Assembly (NCBI GenBank): GCA_001600355.1
Contig: BCJU01000002.1
Location: forward strand, 3,038,001-3,102,000
Origin: Meira nashicola
Taxonomy: Eukaryota > Basidiomycota > Exobasidiomycetes > Exobasidiales > Brachybasidiaceae
DNA length: 64,000 nucleotides
Direction of reading: 5' to 3'
The notes under the pieces: model-generated
The model's input: the letters and a program-made list of their open reading frames with translations, nothing else
Told to the model about the DNA's origin: nothing
Databases searched by the model: none
Position numbers and translations under genes: made by a program
In this document: one piece after another, positions 31,818 through 42,107 of the stretch
Layout: each line of letters opens with the position of its first letter
How positions within the stretch are numbered: position 1 is the stretch's first letter

Positions 31818-32383
31818 ATTGTCGAGCTCTTTATTCGTGTAAGGATCTATATTCACGAATGATGGTTTTCAAGAAGAAGACTGCTCAGCTCCACCCTCAG
31901 AACAAGCATCGACAAAGCACCGTGCATCCCAACTACTGCTTACATATGCAAAAAGCCATGTCACTTTTACAGCTGGGCCTTTCTTTCTGTATGAGTTGGA
32001 ATCGAGGGGAACGTCCTACGCCCAGGCACATTCAAGAAGATCACCGCATTAGAAGCATTCTTCTAAACGCGTTTCTGAAGAGCTACAGATCACGTGTCTT
32101 TGCGGTCAAAGTTCCTCATTGCCGCAACACGTGGTTTAAGCAGGAGTTTTTTCCTCTGCTCCGGCTGAGGCGCAGTAACAGCAGTAGAGCATGAGGCTAG
32201 GAAGAGTTGAATGATTTGGTGTGGAAAGCGTCAATCCAGTCGACCTGCGCGCAAGCAGTGCATTTCTGTGCCTACGCAGTGTATGCCTAGACAAGCCTTT
32301 AGCTATTTCGATTGTCAGTTTTGATTTCCTTTTCCAACCTTGTAGTCGTTGCCATCATCATCCTCGATTCAAGAATATAGTCA
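31818..32383. other. Divergent promoter of PA2G4-like and eS19 genes
   Basis: 566 nt shared by two translation-related genes. It includes an ACGCGT palindrome at 32067-32072 in the context AAACGCGTTT. The 5' leader of eS19 ends at 32384. No other gene is supported here. Confidence 0.45.
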
Positions 32384-33334
32384 AGTGAGTCATCTTATCG
32401 ATCTGATGTTTTGACAGTGACATCATTGCTGACCCTCGTTCATTTCTCTTCTCGCAGGAGTGAGTATTGACGATTGAGAGGAATGTTGGAAGATGGAAAA
32501 TTGAAGATGGGGAATAGTGATGGGATACAGAAGCTGGATATGTTATGACATAGGGGGGTTGCGACATGAAAGACAGCCTTGCTCGAGAGGGAGGAAACTA
32601 TGTTGAAGAAGCCGACTTTATTCAACTAGATTCGACGTGCGACCATTATCCGACAATGATGGGTTATCAGCAAAGAAGATTCGGAAGAGGGGAAATAACA
32701 TCGACATTGACTTTCAGCTAAGAGACCGACATACTGACCCTTCGACTTTTTCTGATTTGCTCGCCACTTTTTAGTGCCTAACGTTAAGGATGTCCCAGCT
32801 GAGGCCTTCATCCAGGCATATGCCAGCCACTTGAAGCGTTCCGGAAAGTTGGAAGTGCCAACATGGGTTGACACTGTCAAGACCGGTACCTTCAAGGAAC
32901 TCGGTCCTTACGACCCTGACTGGTTCTACGTCCGTGCTGGTGAGTATGACTACGAGTAGTCCTATGCGAAACTAGGAAAGCATCAACAATTTACTAACAT
33001 GATCTCAATGTTATTCGCCCTTTTAGCTGCATTGGCCCGTCACATCTACATCCACAAAGCCGTCGGTGTTGGTGCTCTACAAAAATTGCACGGTGGACCA
33101 AAGAACCGCGGTTACCAACCTCAACGTCACACTGATGCTTCTGGATCCGTTCAACGTAAGGCTGTTCAAAGTTTAGAAGCAATTGGTGTCTTGGAAAAGG
33201 ACCCCAAGGGTGGACGCCGTATCAGCCAAGACGGTCAAAGAGATTTGGACCGTATCGCTGTGGCCACTTTGGAAAGTTTGAGAGAAAACGATGATGAGGA
33301 AGAAGAAGAGGATGAAGATGAAGATGACGAGTAA
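32384..33334 (+). CDS. RPS19: 40S ribosomal protein eS19 (start codon split by an intron)
   Basis: A structural protein of the small ribosomal subunit head, needed for 18S rRNA maturation. Coding exons are the single A at 32384, 32775-32939 and 33027-33334, giving 157 residues. No in-frame Met exists in exon 2 before the conserved N-terminus [20 protein letters not shown]. The exon begins TGCCTAAC directly after a TTTTTAG acceptor, so the initiator must be A|TG across the 390-nt intron (donor CAA|GTGAGT). Intron 2 (32940-33026, 87 nt) has GTGAGT, a perfect TACTAAC branch site and a TTTTAG acceptor, and joins VRA to [11 protein letters not shown]. The core matches eS19: [45 protein letters not shown]. 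The C-terminus has an unusual acidic tail ([14 protein letters not shown]). A second GTGAGT at 32460 could serve as an alternative donor that also gives A|TG. Confidence 0.93.
32385..32774 (+). other. First intron of RPS19, between A and TG of the start codon
   Basis: Donor GTGAGT at 32385, acceptor ACTTTTTAG ending at 32774. A nested candidate acceptor (CTCGCAG, ending at 32458) and candidate donor (GTGAGT at 32460) lie inside it. Either donor leaves an A as the last exon base before TG. Confidence 0.75.
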
Positions 33335-36300
33335 ATAGAATAATGGATCGTTATCGACTTTTTCATTCTTACCATTCCGTTCATTCTCATCATGCATATC
33401 TCACGTATACAAAGTCCTTAGTAAAGGTCTTTTATTGTACATTGTACTGTCAAAAACGTCAATCGATGTAGGTCGATATTATGACATCTTATGGTGGTTG
33501 CTCTCACATCTTTGTGTGAGGCAATCATCTTATCCTGCAATCCATACATATTAGCAATCGAAAGATTATATGAGCAATGCGTGAGGAGTCCTAATAGTGG
33601 AAGTTAAACCTGAGTTTCTGTGGCAGAATGCGTATTCAGGGTTATAAATTCAACCCAATTTTTAGCTTCCCTACCTTTAGGTATTCAAATCAGGTTCTGG
33701 AATCGGCTGATATCCGACCCTACAAAGGGTGGAAAATTAGTTCGCTGCAGTTACATCATAGATTATATGGTTCATTTTACTTAATTCCTTGATGAAAGAC
33801 CTGATGATTGTACTTTCAAGATGACTTTCAAGTCGAAATTGTTTAGCCATTCGATTGAATGTGAAATAATGTTGATAGTACATGAATTTGCATACGGATG
33901 TATGCATAGATCGAAAGAATCCGTGACACTATGAAAGCGCATTCAATGATACTTCTTTTAGCTAGTGATTCTCCAGATCCTCTGCAACTGTCCTATCACT
34001 CTTTTGATCAACAGCTACACATTGTGCACGGAGAGATTCGAAAAGGCTGACATGCTCTTTGATAATTTTGTCCTCATGCTCAGGAGGATTTGCGTCGAAT
34101 GAAAGTGTACCATCACCAATTCGTCCAAGCATTTATATCCCAGTTTTGTCCGTCTGCGAGCAGGATAAAAGTTTGAAGCATCGCAGAATAGTAAGATTTT
34201 TCAGCCGAAATCGTATGTTAAGCAAAGTTGATTAATCGTCCCGAATGGCAAGGCAAGAAGGAGGGGGGAAAGGAAGAGAAAGATAATTAAGGTCAGCTTC
34301 GGCAAGGCATTAGTTTCCCACTATTGTTGCCCTGAATTGAAGGATTTCAATGTGGGATGCACATTAAGCGAAAATATGCTGAGTGAGACGTTAATTCTCA
34401 CCTTGTCAGAAATAAGAAAGATTATTAGATGTTGAAGGTGACGACCAACAAAAGAACTTATGCTAATTCTTAAAGGCATTTCATTACTACAATTCCGGTT
34501 GTGGGTAGATAAATGCGATTCTGTTTCGATGCCTCATTCGAATTGAAGCTGAACTGCATTTCATCCGATTCACTGTCAACAATTATCCAAATAGCGTATA
34601 AATGCACGGCTATCAACTGAAATCATCAATACGGTTGATGTTCCCGTATGACTTTCGAAAACGAAGCAAATAATTGAATATTTGACCATCAAAAAATCTT
34701 TTTTACAATCCGTACTTGATCCTATTCTCCGAGGCGCGCGCACATTCCCGAAGAGTCGTCCGATAAGAAAAGTAAACAATCATATCCGCCTTTTCAAGGA
34801 ACTTTAGGCATGTTTGATTATCTGTCTTGTAGTCATTTTGTCGAGAAGTCGAAAGACGATCTGACGAGAAGTACAATGCGGAAAAGTGATAGACGTTCGA
34901 CAACAAGAGTCATATAGAGGTAAAATATGTCATGAATTTACACATATGTATGTACATACAATATTTGTCAGAACAGATTCAAATTCAGTTTTTACAGACT
35001 GGTGCCCGATAAGATGCTCCGATGCTCTTCTTTCTCTACTGAATCTTTCTCCAGATTCTGTTCAAAATACATTAAACTCAGCTGTATGTAAATACTCTTT
35101 GAGGAAGATGCATTGAAATTAGTAAAAACAGCCCAATTTAGCTCGCACAAGAAAAAAAGGTACAAATTGTGCTATTGTCCCTCTCACAAATTTCATGCGA
35201 AAATCTAAGAAAAAGTACATTTTGGTTTAAGATATCTAAGGGTCCTATTCAGCCATATAGTCTATTTTATATTGTCTTCTGCATACATACACTACATCCA
35301 TCCATACATTTTTCAAATACTAATGCAGCCACGCATCTACGCGTCTACTCCCTTTCGGTCTTGTGTAGTAGTAGATCACTATAACGCGTATCTTCGCCTC
35401 TTTTGAAGTCAACAGTGTTTTTACAGTGAATTCTTCCCTTGCCCGAAGCAGACTACAAATGCATGAAGATCTAAGTCAAGAAAGTAAGAGGAAGACTACT
35501 GAGGAAATACATATGTTGGTTAAGGTTCATAAAGAAATATTCTTCACAATAGAATGCATGCTTGATAATATGGACGCACTCACTGCATGTACAGACAGAG
35601 GTACATGTGGATATAAGTGTTAATTATTTCCACTCGGAAAAAGAAATGATGATAGAAAGATGTACAAATTCTTCAAGCATTTGACGGCTCCGAATATGTG
35701 GGCACAGGATTGAATATATCACATTGGAATTCCGCTTGCTAGGTTGATGCAAAAAAAATCCCTCAAAGGTTACTATAAAACTGGAGGAGATAGATAACTG
35801 ATTTTTTTAACTTGCTGGGATGTAGAGATCTGTATTTGACCTTAATCTTACATGTCATATAGAAAACAATAATTCTTAGGTAATACGCAGTATATTTTAA
35901 TCGCAACAAGCAAATTAGGCTTATATCATCATTCTTTGTGAGAATCACGGAATGTTTGTTTGTTTCGGAACAAGTTTGTACGTAAGGCCTATCTTCGGAT
36001 TAATTTACACATTTATTTTTTACCCCCGGCTCTTAAATCCACCTTTACTCTTTTTCTTTCCCCCCTCCTTTCTGTCCGCGGTCCTTAATGGATTTGCACG
36101 GGTGGACGGTCGGGCGGCTTTGGCTGTGCCTGAATTTTGGCTTATTAGGCTGAGCGTGCGCTGCGCAGCCCAGCTCAATTGAGGTGGCTTTTGTGCCCAG
36201 AATCTTATTCCGAAAATGCTATGCAAATTTGCGCGGCAAGCTTTAAATTACAATTCGGAGTTATCTTTCCGCCCTAAAATGCGATAAAAAGTCAAAAAGA

Positions 36301-36666
36301 CAAGATACTTGGCTATATGCAGACTTTACAGGCATAGCATCATTTGCCGATGAGCCGTTCAATTAATTTCGGAGATGAACATCATGTAGATGTCAATACA
36401 TTTCTCCACTCGGCTTTCAAGGTTCCTAGAGTCATGCACGTTGCCCTGTCAAGGAGATATGATGCCGAAATGCAGAGTCATCAATCGCTTTCTCGGCGCA
36501 TATATTGATGAGCAAAGACAAGGAAGCAAGATATTGATATCAATAATGTATATAAATATCAACCTTCTTGCTGAGTATTTTTGAAAAGCACGGCCCCTAT
36601 TTTCTTTTTTCATCAACTCATTCATCTTTTCCCCTTTCTTTCAACTGAGAGATAACTTCGACAATC
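33335..36666. other. Longest gene-free region
   Basis: About 3.3 kb downstream of eS19 and upstream of a disordered hypothetical protein. I see no reading frame with recognisable protein character, no tRNA-like A/B boxes, and no transposase or terminal repeats. Small hairpins occur near 33498-33524 and 33703-33730. The pyrimidine-rich stretch 36001-36075 is followed by a GC-richer patch at 36076-36180 of unlike composition. Confidence 0.5.
33498..33524. other. 10-bp hairpin downstream of eS19
   Basis: The arms TTGC-T-CTCACA and TGTGAGGCAA pair over ten base pairs with one bulged T and a six-base loop (TCTTTG). It lies about 165 nt after the eS19 stop and might be in its 3' untranslated region or in a separate transcript. 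Confidence 0.4.
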
Positions 36667-37497
36667 ATGACTTCAACTCATCATAATTATTACACATCAC
36701 AACATCCAGCTCGTCCTTCAGAGAGAATGGATTCATACTTTCCACCTTTGTCAAACCAAGTGGAACACAAGGCTATCAGTAAACGTAACTCTTTTAACGG
36801 CGCATTTACTCAGCCAAGCAGACGTACCATCTCAGCTGCTAAATTTCAAAGGCATTCAAGAGCACGTAGTGAAGGAGAAGCATCAGGATCAGGATCACAA
36901 GATGATAATTTGATACCACCTCAACCTTTTTTCAGTCGTTCAGAAAAAAATCTTGATGCAGAGATACATGATGAATTCACGTTCACATTACAGGGAAAAC
37001 GATCTTCAATAGTTTCAACTTCTTCGCCTCTACGTCAGCGATCTTTATTAGCAACCAAAATGACACGTTCTTCACAAGTAATGCCTTCATTAAGTTCGCA
37101 TTTCAGTGATGATGAAAGTGATTCATCCGATGAAGAAGTACTTGAGGAGAACAATGATCTTGATTTTGAAGGAGAATCATCATTGAGTAATTCTACTTCT
37201 CGTCCAAGTCCAACACATCAATTAACATCTTTCACACCTCCTAAAACAGACAATGAGGTTGAAAGTATGATTCATAATTTTGCAATTTTGATGCGTTCAT
37301 CTTCACAACGTCAAAGGTTAGCATCCGTTCATCTTGACGCTCAAAAGCCAACAATCAAAAGACGAGCGGAACAAGTACGAATTTCAAAAAGTGATGATGA
37401 AGAAAATAGAAGGGGTCGTCATTTAGACAGTCATTGGTGGCATGAACATGAAGAGCAAAGGTCACCGTTAGGACAACATTTTCAAACATATCATTAA
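36667..37497 (+). CDS. Hypothetical disordered Ser/Arg-rich protein
   Basis: A 276-residue protein that I do not recognise. It begins at an ATG after a pyrimidine-rich leader (context acaatcATGAC) and ends just before a convergent gene. The composition is Ser, Gln, Arg and His rich, with RxxS motifs (SRRTIS, RSRSE-like) and an acidic Asp/Ser tract near residues 146-175 (DDESDSSDEEVLEENNDLD). One more ordered helix-like stretch lies near 200-230 (NEVESMIHNFAILMRSSSQRQRL). No signal peptide or membrane segment is present. The codon pattern looks like that of the neighbouring genes, which supports real coding, but function is unknown. Confidence 0.65.
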   Translation: MTSTHHNYYTSQHPARPSERMDSYFPPLSNQVEHKAISKRNSFNGAFTQPSRRTISAAKFQRHSRARSEGEASGSGSQDDNLIPPQPFFSRSEKNLDAEIHDEFTFTLQGKRSSIVSTSSPLRQRSLLATKMTRSSQVMPSLSSHFSDDESDSSDEEVLEENNDLDFEGESSLSNSTSRPSPTHQLTSFTPPKTDNEVESMIHNFAILMRSSSQRQRLASVHLDAQKPTIKRRAEQVRISKSDDEENRRGRHLDSHWWHEHEEQRSPLGQHFQTYH

Positions 37498-37580
37498 TAT
37501 AATATATAAATTGTATAATACCTGTAAGATACTGTATGATACCTTTGATTTCAATTGATTTGAGATATATCTTAGAACGC

Positions 37581-38035
37581 TTAACAAGTTGCATGAGCGC
37601 AGCAAACTCCCTCGACTTGAACTGGGCAACCGTTGATATTACCGCAATTGGTTTGATCTTTAGCTGGCACTAAACCACTATCACACCTAACTGAACTGCA
37701 CATAAATCTGTTAAGAAAGAAAGAAAAGATACATTAGACCCACATTTATTTTCTTCACCTGCCCGAACAATCACTCACCCTCTTTGTGAACATTTACCAT
37801 CCGGAGCAGAATCTGGAACTGAACATTTAAAAGCTCCACAACAAACCCAACCGTCTTGTGGAACAGGTGGAATACCACAATGATGTATATCGGCTCCAGT
37901 TAATTGTTTTTCATTATCTAATGGATGACATCCTGTTGTAGACCAGGCTGAAGTATACATCTTGCATGTGCTTTGTACTTTGACAATTGAACATGCACTC
38001 GTAAGGGCGAAAAAGATAATTGGAGATAATTGCAT
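37581..38035 (-). CDS. Small secreted cysteine-rich protein (two exons), effector-like
   Basis: Exon 1 is 37779-38035 and exon 2 is 37581-37707. The 71-nt intron has GTGAGT...AACAG and joins CSQRG to FMCSSVRCDSG in frame, giving 127 residues. The first 22 residues form a typical signal peptide (hydrophobic IIFFALTSACSIV). The mature part has 14 cysteines, an even number consistent with seven disulfides, including two CC pairs. The motif G-(W)-V-CC-x4-C occurs twice, at residues 62-71 and at the extreme C-terminus 119-127, which suggests an internal duplication. There is no Lys/Arg protease site or anchor motif evident. It does not match hydrophobins, whose pattern is eight Cys with C-CC-C-C-CC-C spacing. 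Secreted small Cys-rich proteins in fungi are often host- or surface-interaction factors; that role is an inference. A perfect TGACGTCA lies about 140 nt upstream. Confidence 0.82.
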
Positions 38036-39196
38036 TTTCGAAAATAAAAAGAAAAATGATGATAAAGTTTATTAAGAAAGGGAAAAAGAGGAAAGAAATT
38101 TAATTGAATACCTTGTTTTTATATGTACTTCATTTTATCCTACCATTCCGTTCCCTCATTTTTCGCGTCTTATCCGTGACGTCAACTTTGTTTAGAGTTA
38201 TTACGTATATGTAGCGGTTACCGTGGATTCTTACGGGACTTCCCCTTAATTTTTACGTATCCGTTCCGATTTTATAGCATGGCCAAATAAAAATACCTTT
38301 AATACGAAAGAACAGCATATCTTCAATCTGTGTTTCTTGAATGAGATGCATAAGCGTTTAATTCGTAAGGTAAACAATGTCAAATAAAATATCAAAGGCA
38401 AGGCAGTTTTATCAAAGGAAAAAAAATCAATTGTATATTTCATTTTATTTATTTATCTATAAATTTTATTGTAAAGTATTGAATTATGGTGTATCTAACT
38501 ACGAACACATATACACAGAAACTTGGCAATTAATTGAAGTACTTATCAACGCTAATCAATACTTGAGAGCCTCTTCTAAGAGTTTTCTTGCCAAACGGCG
38601 CTCATCCATCTCGATGCCTTTTTAGATATTTTCATTCGCTTATATAAGCACATAAAACATCAAAGGGTGAAGGTGGCTTGGCGTGCTCGCTGGCGAAGAC
38701 GCGAATTGGCAGAGTGCTTTGCTTAATCGCTAAACGACCCCTAATTAACACACATCCCTGTAAAGCATAAATGCCGGCACAAATCAGGATAAGCTCCATC
38801 ATAAAAAATTCTTCTTAAATCTGAAGGACTGTGATCATGAAATTAAATCAAGAACAATAATCAAACTGGATGATGATCATTAAACGAATTGGACTATATA
38901 TCGTCATAAAGGAATGCCTAGAGACTGCTTAACAAATTCACGCATTTATAACAGCTGAAGGTCGGGGGGAAAGAAAGATTGGACTGACAAAGTGCATAGT
39001 CTGCGCGCGTCCAAACAATTGACGCTTTAAGAGATTCTACTCTACGTCCACGCGATACAGTAGGCCGTGCACAAAATAAGATAGCCTTAAGTCTCCTTTT
39101 TTGTGTACCAATATTCTCATCAATACGACCAACAACTACAACATTTTCAATCATACTCTAGGAAGTAGCAATACTACATAAAATTCATCACTGAGA
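38036..39196. other. Divergent promoter region of the secreted protein and cofilin
   Basis: About 1.16 kb with no supported gene. It holds the CRE-like octamer at 38177 and AT-rich sequence. The cofilin leader probably begins in the last 100-200 nt. Confidence 0.45.
38177..38184. promoter_or_regulatory. Perfect CRE/ATF site (TGACGTCA) upstream of the Cys-rich secreted protein
   Basis: An eight-base palindrome matching the CREB/ATF bZIP consensus lies 142 nt upstream of the minus-strand start at 38035, a promoter-like position. The same octamer also occurs inside the Hsp78 coding region near 18847, so chance is possible. Confidence 0.4.
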
Positions 39197-39847
39197 ATGG
39201 TAAGTAGGATTAGAGGGATAAGGAAGAAAATCCAAAGCATCTCATATCGTAACAAATGAAGATTCTCTTACGATGATCGTTCTCAAGCTCGACGAAGCAT
39301 TACCTCGAACATATCTACTGACACTTTCAAACACACTTTATCTTCCAGTCTTCCGGAGTAAAAGTGGCACCAGAATGCCTAGAAGCTTTCCAATCTTTGA
39401 AACTAGGAAAGAAGTTGAAGTACATCATCTTCAAACTTTCTCCTAATAATACCGAAATCGTTGTTGCAAAAACATCTGAATCAACAGATTATGACGAATT
39501 TTTACAACATTTACAACCTGCCGAATGCGCTTATGCTGTTTACGATGTCGAATATACAAAAGGTGAAGAAGGAAAGAGAAATAAAATTTGCTTTTTCACT
39601 TGGTCTCCAGATGACAGCAAGATTAAACAAAAGATGTTATACGCTTCTTCAAAGGATGCTTTGCGTAAAACTCTCGTCGGTATCTCTTCCGAAATTCAGG
39701 GTACAGATATGAGCGAAGTTGCACACGAGACTGGTAAGTGAAAGAATAAAAGGGAGAAAAACGAAAGAAAGATGTTGGATTTGAAAAGCTGACACCCTAA
39801 CCATCACAAACACAGTATTGGAAAAGGTTTCTCGCTCATCCTTCTGA
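39197..39847 (+). CDS. COF1: Cofilin/ADF (three exons; first coding exon is only ATG)
   Basis: An actin-depolymerising protein that severs and recycles actin filaments at cortical patches. Exons are 39197-39199 (ATG alone), 39349-39733 and 39816-39847, giving 139 residues, as expected for the family. Intron 1 (149 nt) has GTAAGT...CTTCCAG and gives the conserved N-terminus [16 protein letters not shown]; the Ser after Met is the regulated residue in cofilins. Intron 2 (82 nt) has GTAAGT...CACAG and joins HETV to LEKVSRSSF. Core blocks are [62 protein letters not shown] (the actin-binding long helix) and the [10 protein letters not shown] segment. An AATAAA at 40010-40015 is a plausible polyadenylation signal. 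Confidence 0.95.
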
Positions 39848-40157
39848 TCACATTATCGCACATTGAATTGACATGCAAAGCCATTTTTTTTGGTGGTAAC
39901 GTGGATGTTAGTCCATACCATCGCTCTCACATACGTTTTCAAAGTCACAATGCATTGAAACGTCATTCGCTAGCGATGTTCTGCACTTTAGATGGCCGGT
40001 ATATTATGAAATAAAGCACTGTAAAGTTTCGTTGGATTATTCCAATTCATCTAGTTAACCGTTCAGAGATCTTGGGTGAGATTGATTTATTAGCTAGAAA
40101 TATAATTAAGATTCAATTTAAAATACAGGAGAGAAAGCATATAATGCGGAGTAATGC
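39848..40157. other. Convergent 3' intergenic region
   Basis: 310 nt of AT-rich 3' flank between cofilin (plus) and the flavoprotein (minus), with an AATAAA at 40010-40015 in the plus orientation. No gene is seen. Confidence 0.5.
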
Positions 40158-42107
40158 TCAAGCGCTCTGACATCCCCAAGCAGCCCAATCACTTTCGCCC
40201 TTTTGGGGCTCCTCTTCTTTTTTGGCGGAATCGCCTTTTTTCCATGGACAATCTTTGCCACCATGTACAAAATCAGAGCCGTATTCTTGTTCTAAATAAA
40301 GCGCCACAGCATTACGAGCTGAAAGAGTGGCTGTCTCCATTGTACTGATAAATGTCTCCATCGCATTTAAGAAGTAAAGATTATCATCTGCCTTAACTTT
40401 TGGGAATGTTGTTCTCGGGATCAAATACGGATAAGCATCCCATTCTTTTCGATAGGTCCAAACAACTTTATCTTGACCAAAGATTTCATTCAATTTTTCA
40501 TCGCTCAGACGTTCAGGCGAAAATATTTTGACGATATGATCCTCTTTTCCATCTTCAGTGCGTGATGGAATTTTTTCAAGATAGGTGAGCGAATTGAATT
40601 CAAGTTTAAGCCCACGTTTCTTATCATCTCCGCCGCTCCAAGGCCACCACTTGGCTTTCCTCTTGTTATTCGTGCCTCCTCCATCTCTTCCTTCTTTGCC
40701 ATTTTCTTTCTTCTTCTTTCTCTTTTCTTCTTCTTCTTCCGCCTTTCTCAGAGAGGTATGGCTCACCAAGATACTATTGGGTATGGCATCCTTTTCTCCT
40801 CTGCCAAAGTAGGCCGGATTAGGCTGGTCTGCTTTGGTGATGACGATTGTAACATGCAGATGAACGTAATTTGGTGTCGGAATGACTACATTTGTGTTCA
40901 ATAAAGTAATGTCAGCAGAATGCCAAGGAGCAGCGATAAAGACTGCATCAAATAGACCGCCATAACCCGACTTTGTGCCGAGCCACCACTTTGCAGATGA
41001 ACCAGCTTCGGTTAATTCTCGCGAATCCGTCTTTAGATAGCCTAGTGATCGTGCCTCTTTTTCGTCAATCTTGTCAGCCTCGATAGCCTCTTCAACCGTT
41101 TTGAACTTTGCAAGTCCTGTTACGTCTCCATGAATGCCCAATCGCAAATGTAATGCTTCACAATGACCCAGCATGCTCTCAAAGATCTTGTAATTTCCGC
41201 CAACCACTCCTGTTGCACCGCTTGCTGCCAAGGATACCGATCCACCTAGTCCATGTATAGAATAAATTTCTTGTCCGTAGTTCACCAAAGTAGCTGCTTC
41301 AATGATTTCCTCAATGAATAATTTGGATACACTTTGCGAGTAAAAATAGTCTCCAGCTGATTGAGCGACCATTTGATCAAATTTCATCGCTTTTGCCAAG
41401 TCGTCAATTGTACGCCAGGGGTATCCGCTTTCTGTATCGGAAGACAACTTGTTAGGATCGGAAGTTGTCTTCTCGTTGTTGATTTTGTGCATATAGGCAG
41501 GATCATAAAGACGCAAGAATGCATCTACCGTTTTACCTACGAGCTTTTCGGTTGTCAGAGGGGAGTAGCCATATCTCCAAAACATCTTGGCAGAATTCCA
41601 CCAACCATTGTCCAAGCCTTCGATCAAAAATTGTTGTCCATCCCAAACACCAGTTACACCATCTTCACCAAGCTTTGCTCCAGTTGGCAATTTGAATTGT
41701 TCGCTAGCTCTTTGCAAGTTCTTGTTAACATCTGCAAAAATACTTGCTCCCAATTCGATAGCAGGTAAGTTTTCGTCATCATATGCATGTACGACTGCTG
41801 TTCTTCCACCAATTCGCTCATCTCTCTCAAATAAAGTAATATCGATCCCTTGCGCTCCAAATCCTAAATGTTCTAATTTATTTTGTGCTTTTGACAAAAA
41901 ATATGCTGCACTCGATCCACCTGCTCCTGCGCCAATGATGGCCACCTTTCGTGCACGAGGATATGCTGCTCTTGCGTTACCCAAAGGTTCCGAATAATTG
42001 ACTTGTGGTCCGGATTGGAATACCAATTGATTTGTTTGAATTTGTGCTAGAGTTAAAAAGCCATTCAGCGTATAGCTTATTGCAAGCAGAAACGCTAAAG
42101 AACGCAT
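40158..42107 (-). CDS. Prenylcysteine oxidase/lyase-like secreted FAD protein
   Basis: A flavoprotein of the prenylcysteine lyase family, which cleaves the thioether of free prenylcysteine left after degradation of prenylated proteins; animal forms act in lysosomes. The 649-residue product starts at ATG 42107 with a signal peptide (MRSLAFLLAISYTLNGFLT). The frame continues upstream without an ATG of signal-peptide type, and the Met at 42296 would bury that signal, so 42107 is chosen. The Rossmann FAD motif VAIIGAGAGGSSAAYFL has GxGxxG at about residues 59-64, followed by DITLFERDERIGGRT. The C-terminal block TYRKEWDAYPYLIPRTTFP and LYFLNAMETFISTMETATLSARNAVALYL fits the family. A Lys/Glu/Gly-rich insert of about 50 residues near 460-510 (EEEEEKRKKKKENGKEG) interrupts the usual domain. 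Substrate in fungi is unproven. Confidence 0.88.
   Translation of the reverse strand: MRSLAFLLAISYTLNGFLTLAQIQTNQLVFQSGPQVNYSEPLGNARAAYPRARKVAIIGAGAGGSSAAYFLSKAQNKLEHLGFGAQGIDITLFERDERIGGRTAVVHAYDDENLPAIELGASIFADVNKNLQRASEQFKLPTGAKLGEDGVTGVWDGQQFLIEGLDNGWWNSAKMFWRYGYSPLTTEKLVGKTVDAFLRLYDPAYMHKINNEKTTSDPNKLSSDTESGYPWRTIDDLAKAMKFDQMVAQSAGDYFYSQSVSKLFIEEIIEAATLVNYGQEIYSIHGLGGSVSLAASGATGVVGGNYKIFESMLGHCEALHLRLGIHGDVTGLAKFKTVEEAIEADKIDEKEARSLGYLKTDSRELTEAGSSAKWWLGTKSGYGGLFDAVFIAAPWHSADITLLNTNVVIPTPNYVHLHVTIVITKADQPNPAYFGRGEKDAIPNSILVSHTSLRKAEEEEEKRKKKKENGKEGRDGGGTNNKRKAKWWPWSGGDDKKRGLKLEFNSLTYLEKIPSRTEDGKEDHIVKIFSPERLSDEKLNEIFGQDKVVWTYRKEWDAYPYLIPRTTFPKVKADDNLYFLNAMETFISTMETATLSARNAVALYLEQEYGSDFVHGGKDCPWKKGDSAKKEEEPQKGESDWAAWGCQSA

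Noticed and set aside
33785..33840. Possible C/D-box snoRNA (TGATGA and CTGA-like motifs close together)
   Set aside because: The boxes overlap, spacing does not allow guide regions and there is no terminal stem.
37779..38035. Hydrophobin for the small cysteine-rich protein
   Set aside because: Fourteen mature cysteines and their spacing do not match the eight-cysteine hydrophobin pattern.
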